In this document: positions 9,519 through 19,495 of the stretch, one piece after another | Numbering within the stretch: the first letter of the stretch is position 1 | Layout of the letters: each line of letters begins with the position of its first letter | From: Chitinophagaceae bacterium | Lineage (GTDB): Bacteria; Bacteroidota; Bacteroidia; Chitinophagales; Chitinophagaceae | Length of the DNA: 64,000 nucleotides | Assembly: GCA_025934485.1 (NCBI GenBank) | Contig: JAICXX010000001.1 | Span: 44,482 to 108,481, forward strand | Reading direction: 5' to 3' | Program-made: the position numbers and the translations under genes | Notes under the pieces: generated by a model | What the model was told of the DNA's origin: nothing | What the model saw: only the letters and a program-made list of their open reading frames with translations | Databases searched by the model: none

Positions 9519-10313
9519 TTAATGGTGGTCGTCAGTTTTGTCGTCCGTCGCCGGCGTGGTCGGTGCGTAGTCATCACTCGAAGGCAGCGAGGCCAGCACC
9601 TCACGCGCGGATTTCTTGTTCTCGTTGAGGCTATCCTTGACCACCCTGCCATCCTTGAGCATGATCGTCCGGCTGCTAAAGGCGGCGATGTCGGGCTCGT
9701 GCGTCACGAAGACTATCGTCCGGCCCTGTGCGTTGAGCTCCTGGATGAGGGCCATGATACTATACGAACTGCGGGAATCCAGGTTGCCCGTGGCCTCATC
9801 TGCCAGGATCATCACGGGCTCGTTGACCAGCGCCCGCGCGATGGCCACACGCTGCTGCTGTCCGCCCGACAGCTGGCTCGGCGTATGATCCAGCCTGTCC
9901 CCTAAGTTAACCGCTTCGAGCGCTTTTATCGCGCGCTCCTTACGCTCTTTGGCGCTCATGGCGGGGTTATAAAGCAGCGGCAACTCCACATTCTCCAGCG
10001 CCGACGTCCGGGGTAATAGGTTATAGGCCTGGAACACGAAGCCAATCTTATGATTCCGCAGCTTCGCGAGGTCGTTGCGCCCCAGCTTTCGGACATCGAC
10101 GCCATCGAGCAGATAGGTCCCTTCGCTGGGCTTGTCGAGACATCCCAGGGTGTTGAGCAGCGTTGTCTTACCTGAGCCACTGCTACCCATGATCGTCAGG
10201 AACTCGCCCGCGCTGACGTCGAAGGAAACTCCTTTGAGGGCCCTGACGATCTCCGAACCCATACGAAATTCCCGTTTGATATCATGCAGCTCGAGTATTT
10301 TTTGCGTGCTCAT
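9519..10313 (-). CDS. MacB/LolD-type ABC transporter ATP-binding protein
   Basis: A 264-residue ATPase with Walker A (GSSGSGKTT), Q-loop (FVFQAYNLLPRTSALENVELPL), signature (LSGGQQQRVAIARAL), Walker B (VMILADEATGNLD) and the switch histidine (FVTHEPDIA). It closely fits the MacB/LolD subfamily. The start codon overlaps the stop of the adaptor gene as ATGA, so the two are translationally coupled. A C-terminal extension of about 30 residues rich in S, T and D (ending KTDDHH) is variable. It energises the permease encoded next. Confidence 0.93.
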   Translation of the reverse strand: MSTQKILELHDIKREFRMGSEIVRALKGVSFDVSAGEFLTIMGSSGSGKTTLLNTLGCLDKPSEGTYLLDGVDVRKLGRNDLAKLRNHKIGFVFQAYNLLPRTSALENVELPLLYNPAMSAKERKERAIKALEAVNLGDRLDHTPSQLSGGQQQRVAIARALVNEPVMILADEATGNLDSRSSYSIMALIQELNAQGRTIVFVTHEPDIAAFSSRTIMLKDGRVVKDSLNENKKSAREVLASLPSSDDYAPTTPATDDKTDDHH

Positions 10314-11668
10314 CGTCCTCCGCCTCCTCCGCCGGATGGTCTTCCGCCTCCCCCATTGCTGCCGCCGCTGCCGCCAGCGTTACCGGAAGGCCGGGAATTA
10401 CTACGACGCCGCGTGGGCATAAAAGGACTCCGTTCGGCGCCCGCAGACTTCTGGCCCTTTGCGGCCACCTCGACGCCATTGACGATCTCATCGGTGACGG
10501 CCAGCCCGCTCAACACCTGCACCCTGGTATCGTTGTTGAGACCCGTAGTGATCTTTTTCTCGACGAGGCTATCGCCATATTTTACCCAGACAAAGGCCGG
10601 CGTACCGGTGACCGGAGCGCTGTCGATCTCGCGGCTGGAGGAATCATGGTGATGCCTCGGCGGTGAGAGCGGGTTAACGGCATTGCGCCGGGTTTCGACG
10701 GCCACTTCGTGCTCACCGGCGGTATCGGGGATCAACTTGTATTGTTTGGCAAGCGAAGCGTCGGGTTTGAATTTGATCGATTTGGAGGTGATCAGCATCG
10801 CGCTGTCCACCTCTTTAGTGAAAATAAAAATATTCGCCGTCATTCCCGGCTTGAGCTTGAGATCGGCGTTGGGGGCGGTGACCATGGTACTATAAGTGAC
10901 GACGTTGGCCGTGGTCACGGGCTCCAGCCGCACCTGGTTCACCGTACCCGTAAAGGAGATATCCGGGTAGGCATCAACGGTGAAGGTCACCCGCTCGCCG
11001 ATCCGCACATCCCCGATATCGGCTTCGGAGACTGCCGCCTGCACCTGCATCTTGCTGATGTCTTTGGCGATGATGAAGAGCGTCGGCGTATTGAAGCTGG
11101 CGGCCACCGTCTGCCCGACGCTTACATTACGCGTCATCACGACCCCATCCACCGGTGAATGGATACTCGCATATTGCAGGTTCTTCGTGGCGCCGTCGAG
11201 CTGCGCCTGTACGCTTGCTACCGTAGCTTTGGCCGCCAGGTACTGGTTCTGGGCGTTCTCGTAATCCGCCTTCGAAATGGCGCCGGTGTTGTAAAGCGTC
11301 TGCTGACGGTCGAATGTGCTTTTTTGATAGATCTCCGCAGCCTTGGCCTGGGCAAGATTGGCCTTGTACTGATCCACTGCGGCGAGAAAAAGTGATTTGT
11401 CGAGTTCGGCGATCAGCTGTCCCTTGTGGACCTTGGCGTTGAAATCGGTATAGATGTTTTGGATCGTCCCCGAGACCTGCGTCCCTACGGATACCGTGTC
11501 CACGGGCTCCACGGTGCCGGTGGCCGTGACGCTTTTAGAGATATAGCCATATCGGGGAAACTCCGTCTCCAGGATCAGGGGTTTCTCTTCCTTGTGCAAA
11601 AGGAAATACCACAGCCCGGCGCCGGCCGCGAGGAGAACAAGGATGATGATGACGATTCGGGTCTTCAT
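10310..11668 (-). CDS. MacA-like periplasmic adaptor (membrane fusion protein) of the efflux system
   Basis: A 452-residue protein with an N-terminal membrane anchor (IVIIILVLLAAGAGLWYFLL), a barrel-sandwich lipoyl half (TATGTVEPVDTVSVGTQVSGTI), a coiled-coil hairpin (about 95-165, QYKANLAQAKAA ... AKATVASVQAQLDGATKNL), the second lipoyl half (IHSPVDGVVMTRNVSVGQTV) and beta-barrel domains. The final 40 residues are rich in Gly and Ser (GGSGGSNGGGG), an unusual low-complexity tail. It connects the MacB-type ABC pair to the TolC-like outer-membrane channel. Gap to the TolC gene is 4 bp. Confidence 0.93.
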   Translation of the reverse strand: MKTRIVIIILVLLAAGAGLWYFLLHKEEKPLILETEFPRYGYISKSVTATGTVEPVDTVSVGTQVSGTIQNIYTDFNAKVHKGQLIAELDKSLFLAAVDQYKANLAQAKAAEIYQKSTFDRQQTLYNTGAISKADYENAQNQYLAAKATVASVQAQLDGATKNLQYASIHSPVDGVVMTRNVSVGQTVAASFNTPTLFIIAKDISKMQVQAAVSEADIGDVRIGERVTFTVDAYPDISFTGTVNQVRLEPVTTANVVTYSTMVTAPNADLKLKPGMTANIFIFTKEVDSAMLITSKSIKFKPDASLAKQYKLIPDTAGEHEVAVETRRNAVNPLSPPRHHHDSSSREIDSAPVTGTPAFVWVKYGDSLVEKKITTGLNNDTRVQVLSGLAVTDEIVNGVEVAAKGQKSAGAERSPFMPTRRRSNSRPSGNAGGSGGSNGGGGRPSGGGGGGR

Positions 11669-11672
11669 GGAT

Positions 11673-13025
11673 TTATAATTTTACCGCTATTCCCATATAG
11701 AAATCATAGATCTTAATGCTCAGGGCTGCATTGTACTTGGCCTGTATATACGCCTGAAAGGCTTGTGTATACAGCGTCTTCTGCTGCAGGTAATCCACAA
11801 CGGTCGAAGCCCCTACTTTGAGCTCTTGGCCCGCGATCCTGAAGGTCTCCTGGTTAGCCCGCAATTCTTCCACCGCGGCATCGTATTGCGCCTGGGCATT
11901 GATGACATTGATATAGGCCTGCTCGATATCCAGCGCCAGCGTCGACTGCGTACCCAGCAAGCTGAGTTTCGAATTCGCCACTTCGATCTTTGCCTCTTCG
12001 ACCTGCGTTTTTACGGTCCGACGGGTGAAGATGGGGATGGACAGGTTGAGACCCACCTCCTGGAAGAAGTTGTTGTCCAGCTGCCGCGTATAGTCGTCAT
12101 TGACATTGTTGCTGTATCCGGTAGAGATCTCGGCAGAAGCGCTAAGGACGGGAAGATATCCCGCCCGGGCTTTGGCTAGATCGTAACGGGAGATGTCGAT
12201 GCCCAGCTGCGCGTTTTTTATTTCGGGCCGGGTTCGCGTGGCAATGGCCACCGCCGAGTCCAGACCCGTGACTGCTTCCTTGGAGATAATCGTGTCCGGG
12301 CTGACAATGTCGAAGCTATCCTGAAAGGGTAGCTGCAACAGTTGTTTGAGCGTGACTTTGTTCTGCCGGACGGCGCTCTGTGCGGTCACGAGGTTGTACT
12401 TGTCCGTAGCAAGCTGGGCCTGCAGTTCGATATAGGCGTTCCTGGCGATACTGCCGGCCTCGTATTCCTTCTTGCCCTGGTCGACCTGTGCGGCGGAGGT
12501 ATGCACGAGGTCTTCGATATACACCACATTCTCTTTGGCCAGCAGGATGGCCAGGTAGGCCTGAGTGATCTGTAGGGTGATGTCGTTGATCGTTTGAAGG
12601 ACGCTGAGGTTGGCCGATTCGATTTCGAGATTCTTCTGCCGGATATCGTTATTGATCAGGCCGCCGTTGTAGATCGTCATACCGGATGAAAGTGTAAAAC
12701 TTTGTGAGAAGGAGCTCTGGGTCTGAAAGCCGCCGATGACGCCGCTCACCGATTTGTTGCTGTGGGTATAGGTCAATGGCACCGAGCCGGTGAGCGTAGG
12801 CTGCCGGTTGGCCCTTGACAGAAGATAGTTTTGCTGCGCCGTTTGAACGTTCAGTCGTAGCATGTTGAGCTGAACATTGTTCTTTTTCGCATAGTCTAGA
12901 CAGGTCTGCAGGTCCCAGTGTGTGGGGAGGCTGTCCTGCCTATGTGCGGCGGTACTATCCTGGCCGCGGGCGGCGCCGGCGAGGGCCAGCAGTATGACAA
13001 GGAACACTGAAAGTCGCGGGTACAT
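11673..13025 (-). CDS. TolC family outer-membrane efflux protein
   Basis: A 450-residue protein with signal peptide (MYPRLSVFLVILLALAGAARGQ) and two OEP repeats (TolC-type): first half with LQTCLDYAKKNNVQLNMLRLNVQTAQQNYLLSRA, second with ARTRPEIKNAQLGIDISRYDLAKARAGYLPVLSASA and long coiled-coil segments. It is the outer-membrane channel of the exporter encoded by the next three genes and the first gene of the operon. Start ATG at 13025; about 190 bp separate it from the divergent deglycase-like gene. Confidence 0.93.
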   Translation of the reverse strand: MYPRLSVFLVILLALAGAARGQDSTAAHRQDSLPTHWDLQTCLDYAKKNNVQLNMLRLNVQTAQQNYLLSRANRQPTLTGSVPLTYTHSNKSVSGVIGGFQTQSSFSQSFTLSSGMTIYNGGLINNDIRQKNLEIESANLSVLQTINDITLQITQAYLAILLAKENVVYIEDLVHTSAAQVDQGKKEYEAGSIARNAYIELQAQLATDKYNLVTAQSAVRQNKVTLKQLLQLPFQDSFDIVSPDTIISKEAVTGLDSAVAIATRTRPEIKNAQLGIDISRYDLAKARAGYLPVLSASAEISTGYSNNVNDDYTRQLDNNFFQEVGLNLSIPIFTRRTVKTQVEEAKIEVANSKLSLLGTQSTLALDIEQAYINVINAQAQYDAAVEELRANQETFRIAGQELKVGASTVVDYLQQKTLYTQAFQAYIQAKYNAALSIKIYDFYMGIAVKL

Positions 13026-13215
13026 AGTCCCTGTTTTAAGGTTACTGTGTGACTAAAGTGTTACAAAGCGCACGCCATAACGCTTTTCATTGGCCCGCTT
13101 GTGGAAAACAGGGTTTTCCCTGGCCGTTTCCGCGTTGCCGGACCGGGTGCATGGTATTGTTTTTGAATCGTCTACCCCGTTAGACCACCTATTTTTTCAC
13201 TTTAAAATTTCGCAT

Positions 13216-13794
13216 ATGGCAACGTTAAGTGGTAAGAGGGTAGCCATTCTCACTGAAAATGGCTTCGAGGAAGTAGAGCTCACCAGTCCGAAGAAGGCGC
13301 TGGAGGAAGCGGGCGCCGCCGTGGATATCGTGTCACCCCAAAAAGGGAAAGTCAAAGCCTGGGATAAGGACCACTGGTCCATAGAATTGCCGGTAGACGA
13401 GGCGCTCGACGACGCCAAGGTCGATGACTACGACGCCCTGATGCTGCCGGGAGGCGTGCTGAACCCGGATCAGCTGCGGATGAACAAAAAGGCTGTGGAA
13501 TTTGCGCAACAGTTCCTTGAAACCGGCAAACCGGTGGCGGCGATCTGTCATGGCCCGCAGTTACTCATCGAAACCGGGCTTATCGAGGGCCGGAAGATGA
13601 CCTCTTATTGGTCCCTGAGGACCGATATGGAAAATGCGGGAGTGATCTGGGAGGACGAGGAGGTCATCGTCGACAACGGTCTCGTCTCGAGCCGCAGTCC
13701 CAAAGACCTGGAGGCATTCAACCGAAAGATGATAGAAGAGATCAAAGAGGGTGAGCATTCGCCGGCGGCTTATGCACCGGGTCCGCGTCACTAG
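13216..13794 (+). CDS. DJ-1/PfpI (peptidase C56) family protein, deglycase-like
   Basis: A 192-residue protein from the ATG at 13216; the frame is open back to 13090 but the upstream part lacks family similarity. Family hallmarks are KRVAILTENGFEEVEL at the N-terminus, ALMLPGGVLNPDQLR, and the nucleophile elbow AAICHGPQLL with its catalytic cysteine. It resembles the PfpI/YhbO/YajL stress proteins reported as protein and nucleotide deglycases. It is monocistronic. Confidence 0.88.
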   Translation: MATLSGKRVAILTENGFEEVELTSPKKALEEAGAAVDIVSPQKGKVKAWDKDHWSIELPVDEALDDAKVDDYDALMLPGGVLNPDQLRMNKKAVEFAQQFLETGKPVAAICHGPQLLIETGLIEGRKMTSYWSLRTDMENAGVIWEDEEVIVDNGLVSSRSPKDLEAFNRKMIEEIKEGEHSPAAYAPGPRH

Positions 13795-13925
13795 TTGGAG
13801 CTCCGGCAGAAAGCCGTGCGGCCGGACAAGTGGTGTATCGATTGCGGACATTGGGGGGCAGCAGCGTTGTAACAGTCGATTGATCCTTAATCCTTTCGAT
13901 AACCGGCATTCTGAGGCAGGTAGGC

Positions 13926-15812
13926 ATGCTTATTACTTTCTTCAAGACTGCCTGGCGCAATATTGTCCGCGATAAAGTTTACAGCGGTATTGAATTTATC
14001 GGGACTGGCGACAGGGATGGCTGTCGCATTACTCATCGGGCTTTGGGTTCGCTATCAGCTCTCCTATGACCGATTTTTCGCCGGCTATGAGCGGGCCTGC
14101 CAGGTGCGATTCAACTATAGTGATCATGGCGTTATCCGGAACCAAACGGAGGTGTGTTTGCCGCTGGGCGATGCGTTGAAGAAGGATATCCCCGAGGTGG
14201 AGCATGTGGCGCCGGTTTTCGATATCGGGCAGCAGGTGATGGTGGTGAAGGACAAGCGTATCTATGGCGATGTGCAATATGTGGGGGGAGGAATTTTTGC
14301 GGGTGTTCCCTTTTGCGTTGTTGGCGGGTGATGCTAGTCAGGCGCTGAAAGGACCAAGCTCATCGGTGGTGATCACCGAGTCGACGGCGAGAAGGCTGTT
14401 CGGTACAGCGGATGCGCTGAACAGGACGGTACGTTTCGGGAGCGATTTTTTGAAAATGGCCACCGTTGTGCCGGATCAGCCTCGTAACAGCACTCACTGG
14501 TGACGCTGTCGGGGTGCCCTATGGAAACGGGTTGTTCTGGCTGATCATGCTTTCGGTCGTGTTCCTGACAGGGCTGCTCGCGGGGAGCCGGCCGGCCTTC
14601 TTTCTTTCTTCCTTCCAGCCGGTGAAAGTCTCAAAGGGGGATTTGACGACGTCCCGAAGATACCCGGGCCGGTGGTTCCGCCAAGGCTGGTCATCAAGGA
14701 AGGTGTTGGTGGTCCTGCAGTTCACCTGTAGCATCGCGCTGACCATCAGTACCATCACCGTCTATTAGCAGATACAATATGCCAAGAACCGGCCGAGTGG
14801 GTATGACCCGAGCGGGCTTATCGTTTCGCGCGCCCATTCGTATGCGTTCGCGGCTTTCAAACAAGAGGCATTGGCATCCGGAGTGCTGAGCAATGTAACG
14901 CGTTCTTTAAACCCACAGACGAACCCGGAAGAAAAGTTGAGGATCGACAATTGGCCGGGGCGGCTACCGGATGAGCCTTTGGCGCTGGCGGTGAATGCCG
15001 TTGACGATTCCGACTATTTCCGGACGCTGGGCATCGGCTTTGTTAGTGGAGATGATTTCAAGGGCAATGAAAAGGCGGATTCGAACAGTGTCATTCTGAA
15101 CGAGACGGCTGTAACGCGGATGCGATTGAAACAGCCATTGAACCAATGCGTGGACTGTTCGTTCCATGGCACCGCTCACCGCTTGCGAATCATCGGCGTG
15201 GTCAAGGACGCCCTGGCGCAAAACCCTTTTGGCGCGGCGGAGCCGGGGATGTTCCTGTATCAACCCACCTGGTCCTGGCAGTACACGATGCGGCCGGCGC
15301 CGATGGTATCCACGTCTGTGGCATTGGCAAAACTGAAGGCCATTTGCGAGAAATTTGCGCCGGATAAACCTTTTGCTTATAGTTTCGCCGACGAGACCTA
15401 TGCTTCGAAATTTGCGATGGAGGTGTTGATCGGGCGGTTGGCTGGGATCTTCGGCGCGCTGGCGATCTTTATCTCCTGTCTTGGCCTTTTTGGGCTGGCG
15501 GCTTATACGGCCGAACAGCGCATCAGGGAGATCGGCATCCGCAAGGTGCTGGGGGCGACGGTGAGCCAGGTGTTGTTGCTGTTGTCCAGCGACTTTATCG
15601 TGCTGGTGGGGATCAGCTGTCTGATCGCGGCGCCTGTGGCCTGTTATTTCCTGCATCAGTGGCTGGCGGGATATTATTACCGGGTCACCATGAGCGAGCT
15701 GGTATTTGTTGCGGCGGCTTTGGTTGCGCTCGTCATTACGGCGATCACGGTGGGTTTCCAGAGTGTCAAGGCCGCGCTGACGAACCTCGTGAGCAATCCG
15801 CGGAGTGAGTAG
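13926..15812 (+). pseudogene. Decayed FtsX/MacB-type ABC transporter permease
   Basis: Remains of a permease that would normally be about 790-800 residues. The N-terminus reads MLITFFKTAWRNIVRDKVYS from the ATG at 13926, then the expected LNLSGLATGMAVALLIGLW continues in another frame (shift near 13985). A second shift lies near 14310, where FFRVFPFALLAGD-like sequence carries on in a third frame. At about 14500 the middle of the protein is missing. At 14766-14768 an in-frame TAG interrupts TITVY-QIQYAKNRPSGYDP. The remaining 340 codons, ending with the three-TM FtsX domain (EQRIREIGIRKVLGA), are intact. Two frameshifts, a deletion and a nonsense codon make function very unlikely. Confidence 0.88.
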
Positions 15813-16106
15813 GCCGGGAACAGGGCTGGTTTGTGTCGCGCCGTGGTGATCTATTCGGGCTAGGTCGCCATTAAGATCAACGTCCTTAACTCATGCTTTA
15901 TTGATTTACAGTCGACTCTTTCATTATTCTATTTTCAATTCCGAAATTATTAAGATATTATAGGCTCTTCAAATGAGGCACAGCGTATCCCGAATATTGG
16001 CTTAACGCTGAAGCTTTTTACGAATCCAAAGGAACGTGCAAGGTTTTCGCAAACATTCACCGAAAATTACGCAACGGCAAAGACCGATATGATTAATTGG
16101 TCCTTC
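15813..16106. other. Gene-free, AT-richer intergenic stretch
   Basis: About 290 bp between the stop of the decayed permease and the stop of the convergent SRPBCC gene. It is clearly more AT-rich than its surroundings. I see no credible open reading frame, no strong hairpin with a T-run, and no repeat shared with other parts of the window. Confidence 0.5.
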
Positions 16107-16610
16107 CTATTTGTTGCTGAGATAGGCGTCGAGCCAGCCCATCACTTTTTCCCAGATCCCGGCGTTGCCGTATGCGGCCTGCGGGCGACCGGCAAAGCCC
16201 TCGTCCCTGATCGTCACCAGCGTTCCATGAGGAGAAGCCTGGAATCGATAGGTAATCGTTGTCTCCCTTTCGCCCTGAAAAGGATGCGAAGAGAATCGCC
16301 TGGTCATCACCAGCTTGTTAGGGAAATCGAGCTCGCAGAATTCACCGAAACCATATACGACATTACCGTCGTTCAGTTGGACCGCCACGCTCCATGCGCC
16401 GCAAACCCGCAGGTCCGCTTTCCAGTTCGTTTGATAATAAAACCCGGGAAACTTCCACCAGTTCTCTATTTCCTTTGTAGTGAGGGCATTGAATACCTGT
16501 TCGGGCGTTCCACCAATCTCCGCAACGGCCAGGATCATCCCGCCGATGCCGTCGGCGACCGCTTTTGGGGCCTTTTTGCCTTCTTCCGGTGCTCTGAAAT
16601 CTTGTTTCAT
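16107..16610 (-). CDS. SRPBCC (AHSA1-like) domain protein
   Basis: A 167-residue protein of the START/Bet v1-like superfamily, activator-of-Hsp90 (AHSA1) type. Visible features are GTPEQVFNALTTKEIENWWKFPG at the start of the helix-grip fold, the central strands (GEFCELDFPNKLVMTRRF), GERETTITYRFQASPHGTLVTIRDEGF, and a C-terminal helix GIWEKVMGWLDAYL. These proteins bind hydrophobic ligands or act as lyases or chaperone modulators; the precise role is unknown. A good -7 box lies 18 bp ahead of the start. Confidence 0.8.
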   Translation of the reverse strand: MKQDFRAPEEGKKAPKAVADGIGGMILAVAEIGGTPEQVFNALTTKEIENWWKFPGFYYQTNWKADLRVCGAWSVAVQLNDGNVVYGFGEFCELDFPNKLVMTRRFSSHPFQGERETTITYRFQASPHGTLVTIRDEGFAGRPQAAYGNAGIWEKVMGWLDAYLSNK

Positions 16611-16628
16611 GGCTTTTTAGTTTTGAAA

Positions 16629-16636
16629 CAAAGCTA
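16629..16636 (-). promoter_or_regulatory. -7 promoter box of the SRPBCC gene
   Basis: On the minus strand this reads TAGCTTTG, a match to the Bacteroidota TAnnTTTG box, 18 nt before the ATG at 16610. Confidence 0.5.
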
Positions 16637-16707
16637 AACCGACCGGGTGACGAATAGCATATCGAAAATGGAGATAATCACTCGGCGCCCATTTACAGTC
16701 ACGGGGC

Positions 16708-18044
16708 TCATTGTCCCGGCGGCAGGATCATGCTATTGACGGCGCTTTTTTGCTGGCATAGCTGTTCGACGTCGGAGGACCGGCGCGGCGCCTGCCATGA
16801 CAGCAGCTCGTATTTTGTCTTGCCGATGCGTACATCGTCTTCGATGCGCACGCCGATATCCCACCATTTTTTATCACAGCCACTGCCCGCGGGGATATAG
16901 ATACCGGGTTCCACGGTGATGACCATGTTCTCTTTGAGATCTTGATCGTAGTTCCCGAGGTCGTGGACATCGAGACCGAGAAAATGGGAGCAGCTATGCG
17001 GATAATAGAGATATACCTGGTCCTTGCTTTTGATAATTCCCAGGTCGAGGAGGCCTTGTGCGAGGACTTCGGTAGCCTTTTTATTGAGGTCGCTAAAAGG
17101 GATTCCTTCGTGACACAGCGGGAAGATGGCTTCCTGCGCGCGATAAACGAGGTCATAGATCGCGCGCTGCTGGGGCGTGAATTTGCCCGTGGAGGGCACA
17201 GTGCGGGTGACGTCGGCGGAATAGCCGTGGTATTCGGCGCCGATATCCATGAGGACCATGTCCCGCTTGATGTTGACTCGGGTGTTCTCTTCGTAGTGGA
17301 GGATACAGCCGTTGGCTCCGGCGCCTGCGATGGAAGGATAACCCACGTATTCGGCGCCGAGCTTTTTATGTACGTATTCCTGCAAGCCCTGTAGCTCGGC
17401 TTCGCTCATGCCCGGCTGGATCGCCTTCATGACTTCCGCGTGTGCGATGGCGGAGATAGAGACGGTCTTGCGCATCAGCGCGATCTCTTCCGGCGTTTTG
17501 ATCTCGCGGAGCGAACCTATGAGCCTGGTATAAAGAAAGGTGTTCCATTTTAGCGATGCGAGCTTGTCGCGGAGTCTGGCGAGGTCGGCGGAGTCTTTGC
17601 AGTTGACCAGGTCGGTGACGAACTCGTTGTCACGCATCTTTGCGCTGGCCTCGCGGCGTTTGTTCATGTAGCCGATGACCCTTTGGAGATTCGAGGGAGT
17701 GGTCCGCTCGAGCATTGTCGACACCAGCTCCATGATCTCCGCGTTGTAGTCTGTGGACAAGGCCGCTTTTTTGCGGAAGGTCTGGTAAAGGTCGTAGAGA
17801 TCGGCGGAGTCGCTGAGGTCATCGTGGATGTCATCCGGAATGCCGGCGAAAAGGACCTTGTCGAAGGCGGAAAAGTCCAGCGGATATTGTGCCAATTCGC
17901 TGCCGGTGTAGACCTGGTCGAACCCGAGTTGCGCTTTTACTTTTTCTACGCCGAGCCTTCGGCCGGTCCAGCTTTCCTGTTCGGGATCGCGGCGGCGGCG
18001 GTAAACACGATGAGAACGAGAAAGGTCACGATGGCAGGTTTCAT
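16708..18044 (-). pseudogene. Aminopeptidase P (M24 family) gene with out-of-frame N-terminal deletion
   Basis: From about 17990 downward the frame encodes a typical Xaa-Pro aminopeptidase: end of the N-terminal domain (DPEQESWTGRRLGVEKVK), then a complete M24 metallopeptidase fold with metal ligands visible in MDIGAEYHGYSADVTRT (two Asp), HSCSHFLGLDVHD (His), VEPGIY and GVRIEDD (Glu). No ATG exists in this frame; the only start candidates are codons such as TTG at 17895. The ATG at 18044 starts a perfect secretion signal (MKPAIVTFLVLIVFTAAAA) but runs in another frame and stops after 32 residues. Signal peptide and enzyme meet at a GCC-repeat near 17990, and about 100-120 residues expected between them are missing. 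The simplest reading is a deletion that left the two parts out of frame. Confidence 0.78.
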
Positions 18045-18094
18045 TAGCAGTGGGTTTGACAGTAAAATAGCGTTTTTCCTACTATTATTTTTAG

Positions 18095-18102
18095 TAAATT
18101 TG
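18095..18102 (+). promoter_or_regulatory. -7 promoter box of the DUF763 gene
   Basis: TAAATTTG, a match to TAnnTTTG, ends only 5 nt before the ATG at 18108, so the transcript would be leaderless or nearly so. Confidence 0.6.
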
Positions 18103-18107
18103 GGACG

Positions 18108-19340
18108 ATGAAACGATCCGGTACAGCAGATCTTCCCTTGCACGGCGGCTTTGTACCGCAGTGGCTGGCGGAGCGTATGGCGCGGCTGGGTCTTGCGGTC
18201 ACGGAGGCTTTGTTGTGCGACTATGGCAAGAGTGAGGTGTTGAGGCGGCTGGGTGATCCCTTTTGGTTTCAGAGTCTGGGTGCGGTGATGGGCATGGACT
18301 GGCATTCTTCCGGTATAACGACTTCAGTAATGGGGGCGCTGAAACGGGCGATCAATCCACATTCGCGGGAGCTGGGTATCTATATTTGTGGGGGCAAGGG
18401 CAGGTATTCGCGGCAGGCGCCTGCGGAGATCGTCAAGGTGTGTGAGAGTACGGGCCTCGACGCGGCGGAGCTGGTACGCAGCAGCCGGCTGAGCGCGAAG
18501 GTCGACAATACGGTGGTGCAGGATGGGTTTCAGCTATATCTGCATTCTTTTGTGATGAACGATCTTGGAGAGTGGACGGTGATCCAGCAAGGGATGAGCG
18601 ATGCCAGCTCGATGGCGCGGCGTTATCACTGGCATTCCGCCGGGCTGCAATCCTTTGTGGAAGATCCGCATACGGCGATCTGCGGTGTCAACCAGGGTGA
18701 GATCTTGAATCTGGCCGACCGGCAGGCCTCACCTGCCCGGCAGGGTGTCTTGTCGCTGACGCGGGAGAAGCCGGAGCTGATGATGCAGGATGTGAACCGG
18801 CTGGTGTTGCCGGCACGGCATCTTCTGTTACCGAAGCGACATGATGTGCGGTCGGAAGACGTCGATCTGCGACGGCTGGGGGCGGTGTTATGGCTGGCGC
18901 ATGACCGGCAGCCGGCCGATTTCGAGGAGCTGGTGTTACTGGAGGGGGTGGGCCCGAGGACGTTGCAGTCGCTGGCGCTGGTGAGCGAGGTCATTCATGG
19001 AACGCCGGCGCGGTTTCGTGATCCTGCCCGTTTTGCCTTTGCGCATGGCGGCAAGGACGGTCATCCTTTCCCGGTGCCGGTGAACGTATATGACGAGACC
19101 ATCGGCGTCCTGCAGACGGCGGTCCACCGGGCCAGGCTGGGTCAGAGCGATAAAATGGATGCGATCAGGAGTCTCAGCGAGCTGGCGCGTAAGGCGGAGG
19201 CGGGTTTCACGCCTTCCGGGGGGCTCGAAAAGTACGTGGAAAAAGAACGCAACGACTCGTGGAAATATGGCGGCCGTACCGTGATGGGGCATGCTACTCC
19301 GCCGCCGCGGCAAGGACCGCAGCAGCTGATGCTTTTTTAA
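18108..19340 (+). CDS. DUF763 domain-containing protein
   Basis: A 410-residue cytoplasmic protein matching the DUF763 family: MKRSGTADLPLHGGFVPQWLAERM at the N-terminus, DPFWFQSLGAVMGMDWHSSGITTSV, YHWHSAGLQSFVEDPHTAICG and SWKYGGRTVMGHATPPP. A helix-hairpin-helix-like segment, LVLLEGVGPRTLQSLALV, lies near residue 280 and suggests nucleic-acid contact. The C-terminus is QQLMLF, close to the bacterial sliding-clamp binding consensus QL(S/D)LF. Biochemical function is not established. It is divergent from the broken aminopeptidase gene. Confidence 0.85.
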   Translation: MKRSGTADLPLHGGFVPQWLAERMARLGLAVTEALLCDYGKSEVLRRLGDPFWFQSLGAVMGMDWHSSGITTSVMGALKRAINPHSRELGIYICGGKGRYSRQAPAEIVKVCESTGLDAAELVRSSRLSAKVDNTVVQDGFQLYLHSFVMNDLGEWTVIQQGMSDASSMARRYHWHSAGLQSFVEDPHTAICGVNQGEILNLADRQASPARQGVLSLTREKPELMMQDVNRLVLPARHLLLPKRHDVRSEDVDLRRLGAVLWLAHDRQPADFEELVLLEGVGPRTLQSLALVSEVIHGTPARFRDPARFAFAHGGKDGHPFPVPVNVYDETIGVLQTAVHRARLGQSDKMDAIRSLSELARKAEAGFTPSGGLEKYVEKERNDSWKYGGRTVMGHATPPPRQGPQQLMLF

Positions 19341-19495
19341 ACCTCACGTCCGCGCCGCCCCGACTTTTTAATGTCGCGGTTCCTGGCTATCAGAAGGTTG
19401 GCCTTGCTTTGGGTTTCCTGGGCCGTCAGCCATTTTTTTATGAGCTTTTTCAACGCCCTTTCTTTCTCGGCGTATTTCAGGGGATCAGTAATCAT
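19337..19495 (-). CDS. Small basic hypothetical protein
   Basis: A 52-residue frame beginning MITDPLKYAEKERALKKL and ending KSGRRGREV, strongly basic and probably helical. It starts at the ATG at 19495 and overlaps the end of the DUF763 gene by 4 bp in convergent orientation. No domain is recognised. Codon use resembles the neighbours, and the Lys/Arg-rich helical composition looks real, but length limits confidence. Confidence 0.5.
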   Translation of the reverse strand: MITDPLKYAEKERALKKLIKKWLTAQETQSKANLLIARNRDIKKSGRRGREV

